Shown here: positions 26,638-35,864 of the stretch, piece after piece
Position numbering within the stretch: position 1 is the stretch's first letter
How the letters are laid out: each line of letters opens with the position of its first letter
Origin: Bacteroidia bacterium
GTDB taxonomy: Bacteria; Bacteroidota; Bacteroidia; SpSt-205
DNA length: 64,000 bases
Reading direction: 5' to 3'
NCBI GenBank assembly: GCA_025059535.1
Contig: JANXCX010000011.1
Coordinates: forward strand, 124,001 to 188,000
The notes under the pieces: generated by a model
Database searches by the model: none
What the model saw: the letters and a program-made list of their open reading frames with translations, nothing else
Told to the model about the DNA's origin: nothing
Position numbers and translations under genes: made by a program

Positions 26638-28095
26638 ATGGCCCGCGAGATTCCGCTAGCCCTTACGTACGATGATGTGTTGCTTGTACCGGCCTACTCA
26701 GAAGTCCTTCCCGATGAGGTAGATATAAGTACTTCGCTTACACCAGATTTTCACCTACCCCTGCCTATCCTGAGCGCGGCCATGGACACCGTAACGGAAT
26801 ACCAAATGGCTATAGCGATGGCCAGTGCGGGCGGACTAGGGGTAATTCACCGAAACCTCTCCCCAGCGGAGCAGGCGGAGCAAGTGCGGCGGGTCAAACG
26901 CTACGAGAGCGGCTTGATTGTGGATCCAATTACGCTGCCGCCCACTGCCCCCGTACGTGAAGCCTTCCAACTGATGCGGGAGCACCGAATTGGCGGTATT
27001 CCGATTGTAGAAGCGGATCGACGGCTTGTAGGGATTCTAACGAATCGGGACATTCGGTTCGCCAAGCCAGATGATACGCCAGTCTCAGCCTACATGACCC
27101 CTATGCCGCTTATTACTGCGCCCGAGAATACTACCTTAGAAGCGGCGGAAGCTATCCTGCGCCAGCATCGGGTGGAGAAGCTACCCCTTGTGGATCAAGC
27201 GGGGCGGCTCACGGGCCTTATTACTTACAAGGATATTTTGCGGCGCCGCACTTACCCTAATGCCTGTAAGGACAGCCTGGGTCGGTTACGTGTAGCAGCC
27301 GCTATCGGCACGGGCGAGGAAGCGCTCAAGCGGGCTGAGGCCCTTGTCCAAGCCGGGGTGGATATGCTCGTGATAGATACGGCCCATGGCCATAGCCGAC
27401 GCGTTTTAGACACCCTTACGGCGCTTCGGCAGAGATACCCTCATCTACCCCTCATGGCGGGCAATATCGCAACGGCCCAAGCCGCTGAAGACCTTATTCA
27501 AGCTGGCGCTGATGTCCTGAAAGTAGGGATAGGGCCCGGCAGCATTTGCACTACACGAGTAATCTCAGGGGTAGGTATGCCGCAGCTCTCGGCGATTTTC
27601 GCCGTAAGCGAAGTAGCCCGTCCAATGGGTGTAGGCGTAGTGGCGGATGGCGGTATCCGCTACAGCGGGGACATCACAAAGGCTCTGGCCGCCGGCGCCG
27701 ACGCCGTAATGCTGGGCAATCTTCTAGCGGGCACCGAAGAAAGTCCGGGCGAAACTATACTTTATGAAGGCCGCAAATTCAAAGTGTATAGGGGTATGGG
27801 TTCGTTAGAAGCGATGCAGGCTGGAAGTGCGGAGCGTTATGGCCAGCAGGCGGTCCCTTCTAGTAAATTAGTACCCGAAGGAGTAGTGGGGCGTGTGCCG
27901 TATCGCGGCCGGGTAGCTGAGGTTTTGCACCAGCTAGCAGGGGGCCTGCGAGCTGGTATGGGGTATTGCGGCGCACCTAACCTAGCCGCCCTTCGCAAGG
28001 CGCACTTTGTTCGTATCAGTCCTGCCGGCCTTACCGAAAGCCACCCCCACACCTTAGAAGTCATACACGAAGTCCCCAATTACAACCTTCCTTGA
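26638..28095 (+). CDS. guaB: Inosine-5'-monophosphate dehydrogenase
   Basis: Oxidises IMP to XMP with NAD, the committed step of GMP synthesis. 485 aa. TIM barrel split by two CBS domains (about 95-210); catalytic loop [15 protein letters not shown] with the Cys at about 303, then [12 protein letters not shown] and [10 protein letters not shown]. The start fixed by the promoter gives [21 protein letters not shown], a normal N-terminus. Its stop overlaps the next gene start (TTGA). Confidence 0.96.
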   Translation: MAREIPLALTYDDVLLVPAYSEVLPDEVDISTSLTPDFHLPLPILSAAMDTVTEYQMAIAMASAGGLGVIHRNLSPAEQAEQVRRVKRYESGLIVDPITLPPTAPVREAFQLMREHRIGGIPIVEADRRLVGILTNRDIRFAKPDDTPVSAYMTPMPLITAPENTTLEAAEAILRQHRVEKLPLVDQAGRLTGLITYKDILRRRTYPNACKDSLGRLRVAAAIGTGEEALKRAEALVQAGVDMLVIDTAHGHSRRVLDTLTALRQRYPHLPLMAGNIATAQAAEDLIQAGADVLKVGIGPGSICTTRVISGVGMPQLSAIFAVSEVARPMGVGVVADGGIRYSGDITKALAAGADAVMLGNLLAGTEESPGETILYEGRKFKVYRGMGSLEAMQAGSAERYGQQAVPSSKLVPEGVVGRVPYRGRVAEVLHQLAGGLRAGMGYCGAPNLAALRKAHFVRISPAGLTESHPHTLEVIHEVPNYNLP

Positions 28096-30101
28096 AGGTT
28101 AGCTTCCGAGTAGCCACAGCCTTAGCGGGTCTGGCGCTCATTGGCCTCCTGCTGTACGCGTGGCTCTGCTATTTTCCCAGCCAGGTCACCCTGCGCCTCG
28201 GGATAGGCCTACTGAGCTTCTTAGCAGGCTGGATAGGCGGCCATGGGGTATTTGCGGGGTTGGTATCTCGCCGCTGGCGTACCCCGCACCGCCTCCTTCG
28301 CTGGAATGCGCTTCTGGTAATCTTAGGGCTAGGCCATACCCTTGTTTGGGCCTTGCTCACTTTTATCCTAAAAGAGGAGGCGGAGCAGAGGATTGTCCAC
28401 CTCCTCATGGGTATTTTGGAAATTGGAATTCTTAGCCAGCTTGTTGGCCACCTTGTGATTGCGGCCGAGCTTACCCTTACAGCCCCTACCCCTCAAAAGC
28501 GCTGGACGGTCGTGCTCTTTGTAGTCTTTGCCAGCTTAGTGGCAATTCTGCGCGCGCTGCCCGCTGATTGGGTCTCGCCAGCCTTAGTGCTTTATTCCGG
28601 TCTGCTACTATGGATAGGCCTTTTCCCGATACTTTACTTCAGCCAGTGGCTTCAGCGAATAGCCCCTACCTACCGTTCAGAAACCCTCTTCCTCATAGGG
28701 GGCTCAGCTGTAGCCCTTTTCTTAGAATGGCAGATTATACCCTCTCTACTCCTTCCCTTCCCTGCGCCGCTTTTAGAAGTACTTCACCCTATCCTACTTA
28801 TAACAATTTCCCTTCATGCGGGCTGGCTTATCCTTCCTCTACTTATTCGGTTCACGGGTATCAGCACCGGGGAAACCGACGTTTTATGGCAACTTACCGA
28901 ATTTTTAGCCAAGCAGCAACGTTCAGCCTCCATTTCAGAGGTAATTGAGACCACGGCAGAAGTACTTCAGCAGCTGCCAAGCGTCCGCCTAGCGTTTATA
29001 GAGGTACGGGACTTCAATAAGACCTATCGTACGAATTCAACCGCCTATTCCCACTTAGGGGAGCTTCTCCACCAGGTGCTACGCCTTCATAGCGGGACTG
29101 ACTCCTATGTTCAGCTTGTAGAGTCGCTTCAGAAAAAATACCCGGGCTTACCTGATGTGGCCGGTATTCTGGTCCAGCGGCCTATTGCGCGGCTTTCTGG
29201 GGCTGCGCTGCAGGGGGTCCTTAGTGCCGCCGTATTAGCGCGAGAGCGGGATGGCTTTGAGGAGGCTGACTTCCGCCTTATCAGTACTCTCTTAGAGCAA
29301 ACGGCGCTTTTCTTAGAAAATCTAGATCGGCAGGCCTATCAAGAGCAGCTCCTCACGGCACGTAAGGAAGCCGACTTTCTGCGCGAGACGCGCGAGGCCC
29401 TTCTGCCGCCACCTGCCCCCATTCTGCGCCACATAGACTTTCATGTGGTTTTTGAGCCGTATGATAGAACTATCGGCGGGGATTACTACCAGATTCATGA
29501 GTATCCCGATGGTTCAGTGGATTTTCTACTACTTGACAGCGCAGGAAGCGGTATAGCCGCCGCCTACCAAATGGCTCAAGCGCGCGGCGCCTTAAATACC
29601 CTTTGGCTGCACCAGCTTACACCCGAAGCTTTTATGCTAGAGCTCAACGACGCCCTGCGACGTGTTTTTCACAAAAATAATTTCATAGCCGTTACGCTTC
29701 TAAGAATAGACCCCAATCGGCGAGAGTATACCTTACTTCGGGCTGGTAGTCCGGAAGTACTTTATTGGAACCCCCTAATAGACCAAGTGGAAGTGCTACG
29801 GCCTTCGGGGATTGTCCTTGGAAATGCCTCCTCCCAAATTATTGGACGCATCCTTACCCCCGAGCGCGGCCGTCTCATGCCTGGAAGCACTTTCGTGTGC
29901 TTCAGCGATGGCTTTACGGAAGCCTCTAACGCCGAAGGGGAGATGTTTGGGGTAGAGCGTATCATGGCCCTTTTTCAAGCCCACCACGACTTACCCGCCC
30001 GCCAGCTAGCGCAGAAAATCCAAGAAGCCGCCCATGCCTTTGTAGGCAGTAGCTCCTTAGGCGATGACGGCACCCTAATTGTGGCCCGATTCCTCGGCTA
30101 A
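28092..30101 (+). CDS. Membrane PP2C/SpoIIE-type serine phosphatase (RsbU-like)
   Basis: 669 aa from a TTG overlapping the guaB stop. About seven to eight membrane segments fill residues 1-255, followed by a GAF-like region (about 280-420), a short coiled linker, and a SpoIIE/PP2C phosphatase domain from about 450 (GGDYYQIHEYPDGSVDFLLL, FSDGFTEASNAEGEMFG and GDDGTLIVARF carry the metal-binding Asp residues). Such proteins dephosphorylate anti-anti-sigma factors or similar targets; no partner switch is encoded nearby. Ends in a 4-bp CTAA shared with the convergent gene. Confidence 0.85.
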   Translation: MKVSFRVATALAGLALIGLLLYAWLCYFPSQVTLRLGIGLLSFLAGWIGGHGVFAGLVSRRWRTPHRLLRWNALLVILGLGHTLVWALLTFILKEEAEQRIVHLLMGILEIGILSQLVGHLVIAAELTLTAPTPQKRWTVVLFVVFASLVAILRALPADWVSPALVLYSGLLLWIGLFPILYFSQWLQRIAPTYRSETLFLIGGSAVALFLEWQIIPSLLLPFPAPLLEVLHPILLITISLHAGWLILPLLIRFTGISTGETDVLWQLTEFLAKQQRSASISEVIETTAEVLQQLPSVRLAFIEVRDFNKTYRTNSTAYSHLGELLHQVLRLHSGTDSYVQLVESLQKKYPGLPDVAGILVQRPIARLSGAALQGVLSAAVLARERDGFEEADFRLISTLLEQTALFLENLDRQAYQEQLLTARKEADFLRETREALLPPPAPILRHIDFHVVFEPYDRTIGGDYYQIHEYPDGSVDFLLLDSAGSGIAAAYQMAQARGALNTLWLHQLTPEAFMLELNDALRRVFHKNNFIAVTLLRIDPNRREYTLLRAGSPEVLYWNPLIDQVEVLRPSGIVLGNASSQIIGRILTPERGRLMPGSTFVCFSDGFTEASNAEGEMFGVERIMALFQAHHDLPARQLAQKIQEAAHAFVGSSSLGDDGTLIVARFLG

Positions 30102-31378
30102 TCCGGCAGATTTTGCGCCTGGTTGAGGAGTTTTTTAGTTTCCGCGTACTCTACCTCCTCTAAATTTCCTTTCTGAGCGAGTTCTATCGCGCGGCTAAGG
30201 GCCTCTACCGCCTCGGCTTTTCGGCGAAGCTTGTAGTAAAGCGCCCCTAAGGTATCCCAAATGTACCAATCCTCCGGCGCATAGGTAAGAGCTTGTCGGG
30301 CCCAGATTACCGCTACCCATAAGTAGAAGGGATTATCAAGCTTTTCGTAAAATGTCCAGGCCAAATTATTCAGCACAAACGATAGCCGCTGACGCTGCGC
30401 TTTCTCTTCCGAGGCTATAGTTCGCCACAGAAACGCCACATACTGCACAGCTACTTGGGCCCATAAGTCTAATTCGTCGGCCTTAGCCTGCTTAGAGCCC
30501 CAGTCGCATAAGCTGCTCAACACAATCTCTTCCACAAAGGGAAATCCTTTTGCCTGCGCTTTTATAAACCGCTCCCCCTCTTCTAAAGCTTGCGCCAAGG
30601 AAGTCTTATGCATAAGCTGCCGCTCAAATTCCTCTGCCAGCAGAGGTAGGTACAACCGCTTATAGGCCTGAGAGTCCAGAAACGGGCGCAGGCTGTCAGC
30701 AATACCTAAAACGTAAGTGCGATAGCGCGGATGAAGCCGCGCTAAATCCCCCAAGAGCGTTAGGCCGTTGGACACTTCTACCCAGCCTTTCTTGATAGAC
30801 CCAGCCGCCTGAGTGTAGGCATAAAGCACCGTGTCTACCCGATTCAGCAGGTGAATTTCCACTACCCGCTGGAGGTAAGTGCGCAGGAACTCTGGATTTC
30901 TTTCGCCTTTATCAAAGCGTTGGTGCAACGCCCTAATTTCTATGCGGCTTTTTTGGGCCTGCTCGAGGTTTTCTAGAAAGGCTTTTACAAGGGCTTCTTC
31001 GCCAGGTTGGGCTATTTCAGGAATACCCAACTGGCGGTAAAACTCCTCGCCTGACGGCTCCAGGTAGAGGAAGGTAGGAAAGGCCTCAACCCCTCGGGCC
31101 TGGGCCAGCGAGTCAGCTCCCGGCGTACTTTTCGCCCCGCTGTTGGCATAGACCTTGAGGGGTATGAACGCTTTTCGCACCGCCTCTTGGAAACTTTTAC
31201 TGGTGAGAACTTTCTGCTCAACTAATTTGCAGGGGCTGCACCAAGTGGCCGAAACCATAATCCAGAGCGGCTTTTTAGCCCGGCGCGCTTTAGCAAATGC
31301 CGTAGGAATGTCCGTTTCATACCAGGGTCCTTGAGCCGCCAGGAAGCTAAAGCAGAAAAGCAGGCCTATTCGCCCCAT
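30098..31378 (-). CDS. Exported thioredoxin-fold protein with C-terminal TPR region
   Basis: 426 aa. Signal peptide MGRIGLLFCFSFLAA then Gln, thioredoxin-like domain with ATWCSPCKLVEQKVL (CSPC near residues 47-50) and a cis-Pro-like FPTFLYLEP near 99. The remaining 270 residues are helical with TPR-like repeats near the end (DTLGALYYKLRRKAEAVEAL). Probably a periplasmic thiol oxidoreductase or chaperone; target unknown. Divergent from GT9, with 26 bp between the start codons. Confidence 0.8.
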   Translation of the reverse strand: MGRIGLLFCFSFLAAQGPWYETDIPTAFAKARRAKKPLWIMVSATWCSPCKLVEQKVLTSKSFQEAVRKAFIPLKVYANSGAKSTPGADSLAQARGVEAFPTFLYLEPSGEEFYRQLGIPEIAQPGEEALVKAFLENLEQAQKSRIEIRALHQRFDKGERNPEFLRTYLQRVVEIHLLNRVDTVLYAYTQAAGSIKKGWVEVSNGLTLLGDLARLHPRYRTYVLGIADSLRPFLDSQAYKRLYLPLLAEEFERQLMHKTSLAQALEEGERFIKAQAKGFPFVEEIVLSSLCDWGSKQAKADELDLWAQVAVQYVAFLWRTIASEEKAQRQRLSFVLNNLAWTFYEKLDNPFYLWVAVIWARQALTYAPEDWYIWDTLGALYYKLRRKAEAVEALSRAIELAQKGNLEEVEYAETKKLLNQAQNLPD

Positions 31379-31382
31379 AGAG

Positions 31383-31390
31383 CGAAAGTA
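31383..31390 (-). promoter_or_regulatory. Possible -7 element TACTTTCG for the thioredoxin-TPR gene
   Basis: One mismatch (TTCG); 4 nt before the ATG at 31378, only 2 bp from the opposing element. Confidence 0.4.
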
Positions 31391-31392
31391 GC

Positions 31393-31400
31393 CAAATTTG
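31393..31400 (+). promoter_or_regulatory. Possible -7 element CAAATTTG for the GT9 gene
   Basis: One mismatch (first base) to TAnnTTTG; 4 nt (ATGG) before the ATG at 31405. Confidence 0.42.
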
Positions 31401-31404
31401 ATGG

Positions 31405-32391
31405 ATGCGCTTCCTCCTGGTACGGCTAAGTAGCATGGGGGATGTCGTGCTTACTACGCCGCTTATACGGGCCTTGGCCGAGCGGTTTCCTACGGCGGAG
31501 ATTCACTTTCTCACGCGCGCCCCTTACAAGCCGCTGGTGGCCCACCATCCCCTGCTCTATGCCGTACATATCTGGCCGCTAAGCCGTGAGGTTCGGCAGA
31601 CTTTCTGGGAAGGCGTGCTAGACCTTCAAAAGAACCTTCGTACGCTTCCTTTGCGCTGGCGCCTGCGCTACAGGCATTTCACTACCTTCCCAAAGGAAAA
31701 CTGGCGCAAATGGCTTATGGTGCGGCGCAAGCAGCGCCTACCCATAGCGCACGTAGTGCTACGCTATGGGCAGGCGCTGGCGCCATGGGGTATCCCAGCC
31801 GAAACCCTCGGCCCCTTGGAAGTTTATATTCCAACGGAGCTAATCGCCAAAGTACGGGCTGAAATGCAGGCCTTACACCAAGGCCCCTGGTTAGCCGTGG
31901 GATTAGGCGGTACGTACGCCACGAAAAAGTGGCCTACAGCATATTACATAGAACTGCTTCGGCGGGTGGGACTACCGGTGGTGCTTCTGGGTGGCGTGCC
32001 AGAGGCGCCCGCTGCGGAGACCATCGCTAAGGCCCTACCTCAGCCAGCACTCATAGGAGCCGGCCGATATACCCTCTTAGAGACCGCTGCGGCCATCTAT
32101 TTAGCTGAAGCCGTCCTTAGTCATGACACGGGCACGGCCCACCTTAGCGCCGCCTTCCGCAAACCTACCCTCGTACTGTGGGGAAATACCACCCCAGCCT
32201 TCGGCATGACGCCCTGGCAGACCCCTTACCTCGGGCTAGAGATTCCAGGTCTAAACTGCCGCCCCTGCAGTAAGCTCGGCTTTAGCCACTGCCCTAAAGG
32301 CCACCATGACTGCCTACGAGGCCTTACCCCAAGCTACGTAGAAAGCCGCCTCATACAATTCTTCAATAACCTGGCCGTATCCTTCTCTTAG
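31405..32391 (+). CDS. Family 9 glycosyltransferase (heptosyltransferase-like)
   Basis: 328 aa, GT-B fold. N-terminal LLVRLSSMGDVVLTTPLIRAL is the family signature; C-terminal LLGGVPEAPAA, LSHDTGTAHLSAAFRKPTLVLWG and the Cys-containing CRPCSKLGFSHCPKGHHDC segment are also typical. Transfers heptose or a related sugar in LPS or surface-glycan core synthesis. Followed after 18 bp by a polysaccharide deacetylase with its own near-consensus box. Confidence 0.9.
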   Translation: MRFLLVRLSSMGDVVLTTPLIRALAERFPTAEIHFLTRAPYKPLVAHHPLLYAVHIWPLSREVRQTFWEGVLDLQKNLRTLPLRWRLRYRHFTTFPKENWRKWLMVRRKQRLPIAHVVLRYGQALAPWGIPAETLGPLEVYIPTELIAKVRAEMQALHQGPWLAVGLGGTYATKKWPTAYYIELLRRVGLPVVLLGGVPEAPAAETIAKALPQPALIGAGRYTLLETAAAIYLAEAVLSHDTGTAHLSAAFRKPTLVLWGNTTPAFGMTPWQTPYLGLEIPGLNCRPCSKLGFSHCPKGHHDCLRGLTPSYVESRLIQFFNNLAVSFS

Positions 32392-32396
32392 AGCGC

Positions 32397-32404
32397 TAAA
32401 TTTA
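32397..32404 (+). promoter_or_regulatory. Possible -7 element TAAATTTA for the deacetylase gene
   Basis: One mismatch (final A); 5 nt (GCCAG) before the ATG at 32410. Confidence 0.35.
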
Positions 32405-32409
32405 GCCAG

Positions 32410-33504
32410 ATGCTGTGGGAAGCCGCGCGGGTAATCAGCCGCTGGCTGGGGGAAATTCCCTTAGTACGGCGGCATTATGAGGGTATAGGAAGTATTTTAC
32501 TCTTCCACCGGTTTGTGCCGCCTCCTCGGGAGGAATGGCCCGCCCTGCCGCCTTGGCACCAACCCCACAAGCGACTCAGCGCCCTGTGGAAGTACTACCA
32601 TCCCCGCTGGAATGAGGCCCGCGCCGATGCCCTTTGTATCTCCCCCCGCCAATTGGAACGGCTCATCCTCACCCTACGTCATAAAGGCTATACCTTCGTT
32701 CCGTTAGATACGCTCCTTGCGGCTATCTACCAGCCTGATCCGCCCCACCGCCTGGTTTGCCTAACTATAGATGAAGGCTACACCGACCTTTGCACGCAGG
32801 CCCTCCCGATTTTTGAACGCTGGCAAGTACCCTTTACGGTATATGTGGTGGTAGCGTATGCCGAGCGACGGCTTTTTCCTTGGTGGCTGGGACTGGAGGA
32901 TTTACTGCGTCAGAGCCGGGCTTTTCGCTTGGGTTCTGAGCTCTATCAGCCCGATGGCTGGGCAGCGCGGGGGAAACTTCTACTCAGGCTGAAGGCGCGG
33001 CTTATTCAATACCCCCCCGAGGAGGCCTGTGGGCTTGTAGAGCAGGCTCTGCGGGCGGCTGGTTTGCCAGTTGAACCCTACTACGCCGCCACTTTAGATT
33101 GGGCAGCTTTGGAGAAGTTGGCGCGCCATCCGCTCTGCCGCTTAGGGGCACATACCCTGACCCATCCCTGCCTCCCTATGCTCTCCGAAGCCCGCGCCTG
33201 GGAGGAAATCGCCCAAGCAAAAGCGATTTTGGAAGCCCGCTTAGGACAGCCTATACGCCATTTTGCCTACCCATACGGTTCAGTAGAGGCTGTATCCCTG
33301 CGCGAGGTGAAGATGTTAGAGGCCGCGGGCTACGTCAGTGCCGTGACTACAGGCGGCGGTAGTATTTATCCCGAACATCGCGCTATGCCATACGGTCTGC
33401 CACGCCGCCGCATTTTAGAGGATAGCAAGGCGGCCGACTTGTATCGGCCTCGCCAGCGCCGACTAGTGGCCTATCCGTATGCGGTGGAGGGAAAGACCGC
33501 ATAG
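32410..33504 (+). CDS. NodB-type polysaccharide deacetylase with altered metal motif
   Basis: 364 aa, CE4 fold. Motif 1, normally TFDDG, reads LTIDEGYTD near residues 119-127: the first Asp (base) is kept and the metal-binding second Asp is Glu. Motif 2 (HTLTHP) retains both His ligands and motif 3 (AYPYGS) is present. No signal peptide is clear, so it may act at the inner face of the membrane. The neighbouring GT9 suggests surface-glycan editing. Whether Glu supports metal binding cannot be judged from sequence. Confidence 0.8.
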   Translation: MLWEAARVISRWLGEIPLVRRHYEGIGSILLFHRFVPPPREEWPALPPWHQPHKRLSALWKYYHPRWNEARADALCISPRQLERLILTLRHKGYTFVPLDTLLAAIYQPDPPHRLVCLTIDEGYTDLCTQALPIFERWQVPFTVYVVVAYAERRLFPWWLGLEDLLRQSRAFRLGSELYQPDGWAARGKLLLRLKARLIQYPPEEACGLVEQALRAAGLPVEPYYAATLDWAALEKLARHPLCRLGAHTLTHPCLPMLSEARAWEEIAQAKAILEARLGQPIRHFAYPYGSVEAVSLREVKMLEAAGYVSAVTTGGGSIYPEHRAMPYGLPRRRILEDSKAADLYRPRQRRLVAYPYAVEGKTA

Positions 33505-33670
33505 GGGTTGGGGTAGAAAGCCCAAAAAGCTGGAAAAGGCCCCCTGCTCCCTCCCTTACTTGTACATAAGCCTGGGACTTAGGGAAGAGGGTAGGAGGTA
33601 GAAGACAGGGGGTTGTGGGACCTTGGCTATGCCAGCCCGCTCTCTGGGCGCAAGGCTGTATCTTTAGAGC
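33505..33670. other. Longest non-coding stretch in the window (166 bp)
   Basis: G/purine-rich. Contains the TATCTTTA element at its end. No tRNA, repeat, dif-like site or terminator was recognised. Confidence 0.4.
33659..33666 (+). promoter_or_regulatory. Possible -7 element TATCTTTA for xerC
   Basis: One mismatch (final A); 4 nt (GAGC) before the GTG at 33671. Confidence 0.38.
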
Positions 33671-34531
33671 GTGCTGGAGGATTTTTTGGCCTATTTGGAA
33701 GGAGTGCGTAAGGCTAGTCCGCACACACGCCGGGCGTATGCCGAGGACCTGCGGGGTTGGCAGCGCTTCTGTCAGGAGTTTCATGGGTTTGACCCGCTGG
33801 CTTCACCCCAAACTTGGCAGGCGGCGCAGCCCGAGCAGATTTGGGCTTGGCTAAGCCGTTTTGAAAAGCCCAGTACCCGGGCCCGTAAGGTAGCTGCGCT
33901 CCGACGTTTTGACGCCTACCTCCGCAAAGTACTGAATCAGCCTGGCCTGAAGCACCTGCCTACCATACCCCGCCAACCCCAGCGGCTTCCTACCCCCTTG
34001 CCCGCCCATCAGCTTCAAGCTGAGTTGACGGCTCTGGCCAAGGCCACTCCCAGCTTTGCTACCCTGCGCGATCGGCTCACCTTAGAGTTTCTTTACGGAT
34101 GCGGCCTACGGCGCAGTGAAGTCGTAGCCCTCCGCCTTGACCAGGTCCACCTAAGTCGCCGAGAGATCCATCTTAGGGGTAAAGGGGGCCGATGGCGTAT
34201 CGTACCCCTTTACCCTTTGCTTGTTGAATTGCTGGACGCTTACCTCCCCCTGCGTCAGGCGCTAGCGCTAAACCACCCTTATCTCCTCTGTACGGATAAA
34301 GGACGGCCTTTTTATCCAGAGGCCGTCTATCGCTTAGTGCGGCGCTACTTAGGCACTCACCCCCATCGCCTGCGCCACAGCTTCGCTACCCACTTAGTGC
34401 AAAATGGGGCCAATGTCCAGGCCGTACGCGACCTGCTTGGCCATAGCAGTTTAGCCACTACCCAAAAGTACTTAGCGATTACCCCCACAGACCTCCGCAA
34501 GGCCTACGATAAGTATCATCCGCGCGCCTAA
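33671..34531 (+). CDS. xerC: Tyrosine recombinase, XerC/XerD family
   Basis: 286 aa from a GTG. SAM-like core-binding domain (about 1-85) and catalytic domain with the complete set of active-site residues: Arg in GCGLRRSEVVAL, Lys in LRGKGGRWRIVP, HxxR in HPHRLRHSFATH, His in LLGHSSLATT and Tyr in TQKYLAI. Size and motifs fit a housekeeping Xer that resolves chromosome dimers rather than a phage integrase. A second Xer lies at 60833; which is XerC and which is XerD is my assignment by position and similarity only. Confidence 0.87.
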   Translation: MLEDFLAYLEGVRKASPHTRRAYAEDLRGWQRFCQEFHGFDPLASPQTWQAAQPEQIWAWLSRFEKPSTRARKVAALRRFDAYLRKVLNQPGLKHLPTIPRQPQRLPTPLPAHQLQAELTALAKATPSFATLRDRLTLEFLYGCGLRRSEVVALRLDQVHLSRREIHLRGKGGRWRIVPLYPLLVELLDAYLPLRQALALNHPYLLCTDKGRPFYPEAVYRLVRRYLGTHPHRLRHSFATHLVQNGANVQAVRDLLGHSSLATTQKYLAITPTDLRKAYDKYHPRA

Positions 34532-34538
34532 AATCGTT

Positions 34539-34546
34539 TATTTTTG
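34539..34546 (+). promoter_or_regulatory. -7 element TATTTTTG for nuoF
   Basis: Exact match with 5 nt (AACCT) before the ATG at 34552. Confidence 0.65.
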
Positions 34547-34551
34547 AACCT

Positions 34552-35826
34552 ATGGATTGGCGCTCCTATAAGCCACTCATCCTCCCAAACATACCTAACC
34601 TCCACGAAATCAGCGTATATGAGTCGCAGGGAGGGTATGAGGCCTTCCGTAAGGTACTTCAGGAAAAGTCCCCCGCTGCCGTTATAGAAGAAGTTAAAGC
34701 GGCCAATATTCGGGGCCGAGGCGGTGCAGGCTTTAATGCCGGCCTCAAATGGAGCTTCATGCCACCTAAAAAAGAGGGTGTGCCGCGCTACTTAGCCGCA
34801 AATGGGGATGAGTCCGAGCCCGGCACCTTCAAGGACCGCCGAATTTTGGAATTCAACCCCCACCTCTTTATAGAGGGGGCACTCATAGCGGCGTATGCCA
34901 TGCAGGTAGATGCTGTCTATGTATACGTGCGCGGGGAATATGCGGACTGGATAGACCGCCTCCAAAAAGCCTTAGACCAGGCTTATGCCCGAGGGTATGT
35001 TGGGCGCAATATCCTAGGCACCCACTTCAGTACCGAAATCTATGTGCACCGTGGCGCCGGAGCTTATATCTGCGGTGAAGAAACCGGCCTCATGGAATCC
35101 CTAGAAGGCAAGCGCGCCTATCCTCGCTATAAGCCACCCTTTCCTGCGCAGAAAGGGCTATGGGGTTGCCCCACTACCATCAACAACGTGGAAACTCTAG
35201 CCCATGTGCCCATAGTTATGCGTCTGGGGGCGGCCGCTTACACTCAGATTGGAGCGCCTGAGCACCCAGGCCCCTTGCTTTATGGCATTTCAGGTCATGT
35301 GAATCGCCCGGGGCTCTATGAGTACCCCAGCGGAATGCTCATCACCGACCTTATTTACGAAGTAGCGGGAGGGGTGCGTCAAGGCCGAAAGCTCAAAGGA
35401 GTCGTGCCAGGCGGCTCCTCCACCCCTATTCTCTTGCCAGAGGAGGTGGAAGGCACGCGCATGACTATGGAGAGCCTGCGCAAAGTAGGCTCCATGTTAG
35501 GTACCGCAGGCATGCTCGTGCTAGATGAAACTACCGATATGGTACGTTTTGCCTATCGGATTGCGGCCTTTTACAAGCACGAGTCCTGCGGTCAGTGCAC
35601 CCCGTGTCGGGAAGGTACGGGCTGGCTCAAGCAAATCCTTCGCCGGTTCTTGGACGGCAGCGCCACATACGCGGATATAGACCGGCTTCTCAGCGTAGCT
35701 AATCAGATGGAAGGCCGCACAATCTGCGCCCTGGCGGATGCGGCTGTATGGCCGATTCGGGCGATCGTTCAGAAATACCGCAAGGAATTTGAAGCGGCGG
35801 CTCGCCCCACCCTCGTCCCCGTGTAA
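34552..35826 (+). CDS. nuoF: NADH-quinone oxidoreductase subunit F
   Basis: NADH- and FMN-binding subunit at the tip of complex I. GRGGAGFNAGLKWSFMP near residue 60 is the NADH/FMN loop, NGDESEPGTFKDR follows, GAGAYICGEETGLMESLEG is the FMN region, and ESCGQCTPCREG near 344 plus a later Cys (GRTICALADAA) bind the N3 4Fe-4S cluster. 424 aa, full length. It stands alone here, away from nuoI-nuoJ and without nuoE or nuoG. Confidence 0.95.
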   Translation: MDWRSYKPLILPNIPNLHEISVYESQGGYEAFRKVLQEKSPAAVIEEVKAANIRGRGGAGFNAGLKWSFMPPKKEGVPRYLAANGDESEPGTFKDRRILEFNPHLFIEGALIAAYAMQVDAVYVYVRGEYADWIDRLQKALDQAYARGYVGRNILGTHFSTEIYVHRGAGAYICGEETGLMESLEGKRAYPRYKPPFPAQKGLWGCPTTINNVETLAHVPIVMRLGAAAYTQIGAPEHPGPLLYGISGHVNRPGLYEYPSGMLITDLIYEVAGGVRQGRKLKGVVPGGSSTPILLPEEVEGTRMTMESLRKVGSMLGTAGMLVLDETTDMVRFAYRIAAFYKHESCGQCTPCREGTGWLKQILRRFLDGSATYADIDRLLSVANQMEGRTICALADAAVWPIRAIVQKYRKEFEAAARPTLVPV

Positions 35827-35841
35827 GGGCACGGTTTTTGA

Positions 35842-35849
35842 TACCTTTG
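35842..35849 (+). promoter_or_regulatory. -7 element TACCTTTG for the divIVA-dcd-lpxD operon
   Basis: Exact match, but 15 nt before the ATG at 35865, so a short leader of about 10 nt is predicted. Confidence 0.55.
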
Positions 35850-35864
35850 CAGATAGCCTGAGCT

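Noticed and set aside
33505-33670. dif-type Xer site or small RNA in the gap before xerC
   Set aside because: No paired Xer-arm palindrome or stable fold recognised; only a purine-rich stretch.
33383-33784. Minus-strand frame across the gap before xerC
   Set aside because: Composition typical of antisense reading and overlaps two solid genes; no start context.
33671-34531. Integrase of a mobile element
   Set aside because: Length and motifs fit housekeeping Xer; no att repeats, tRNA target or cargo genes nearby.
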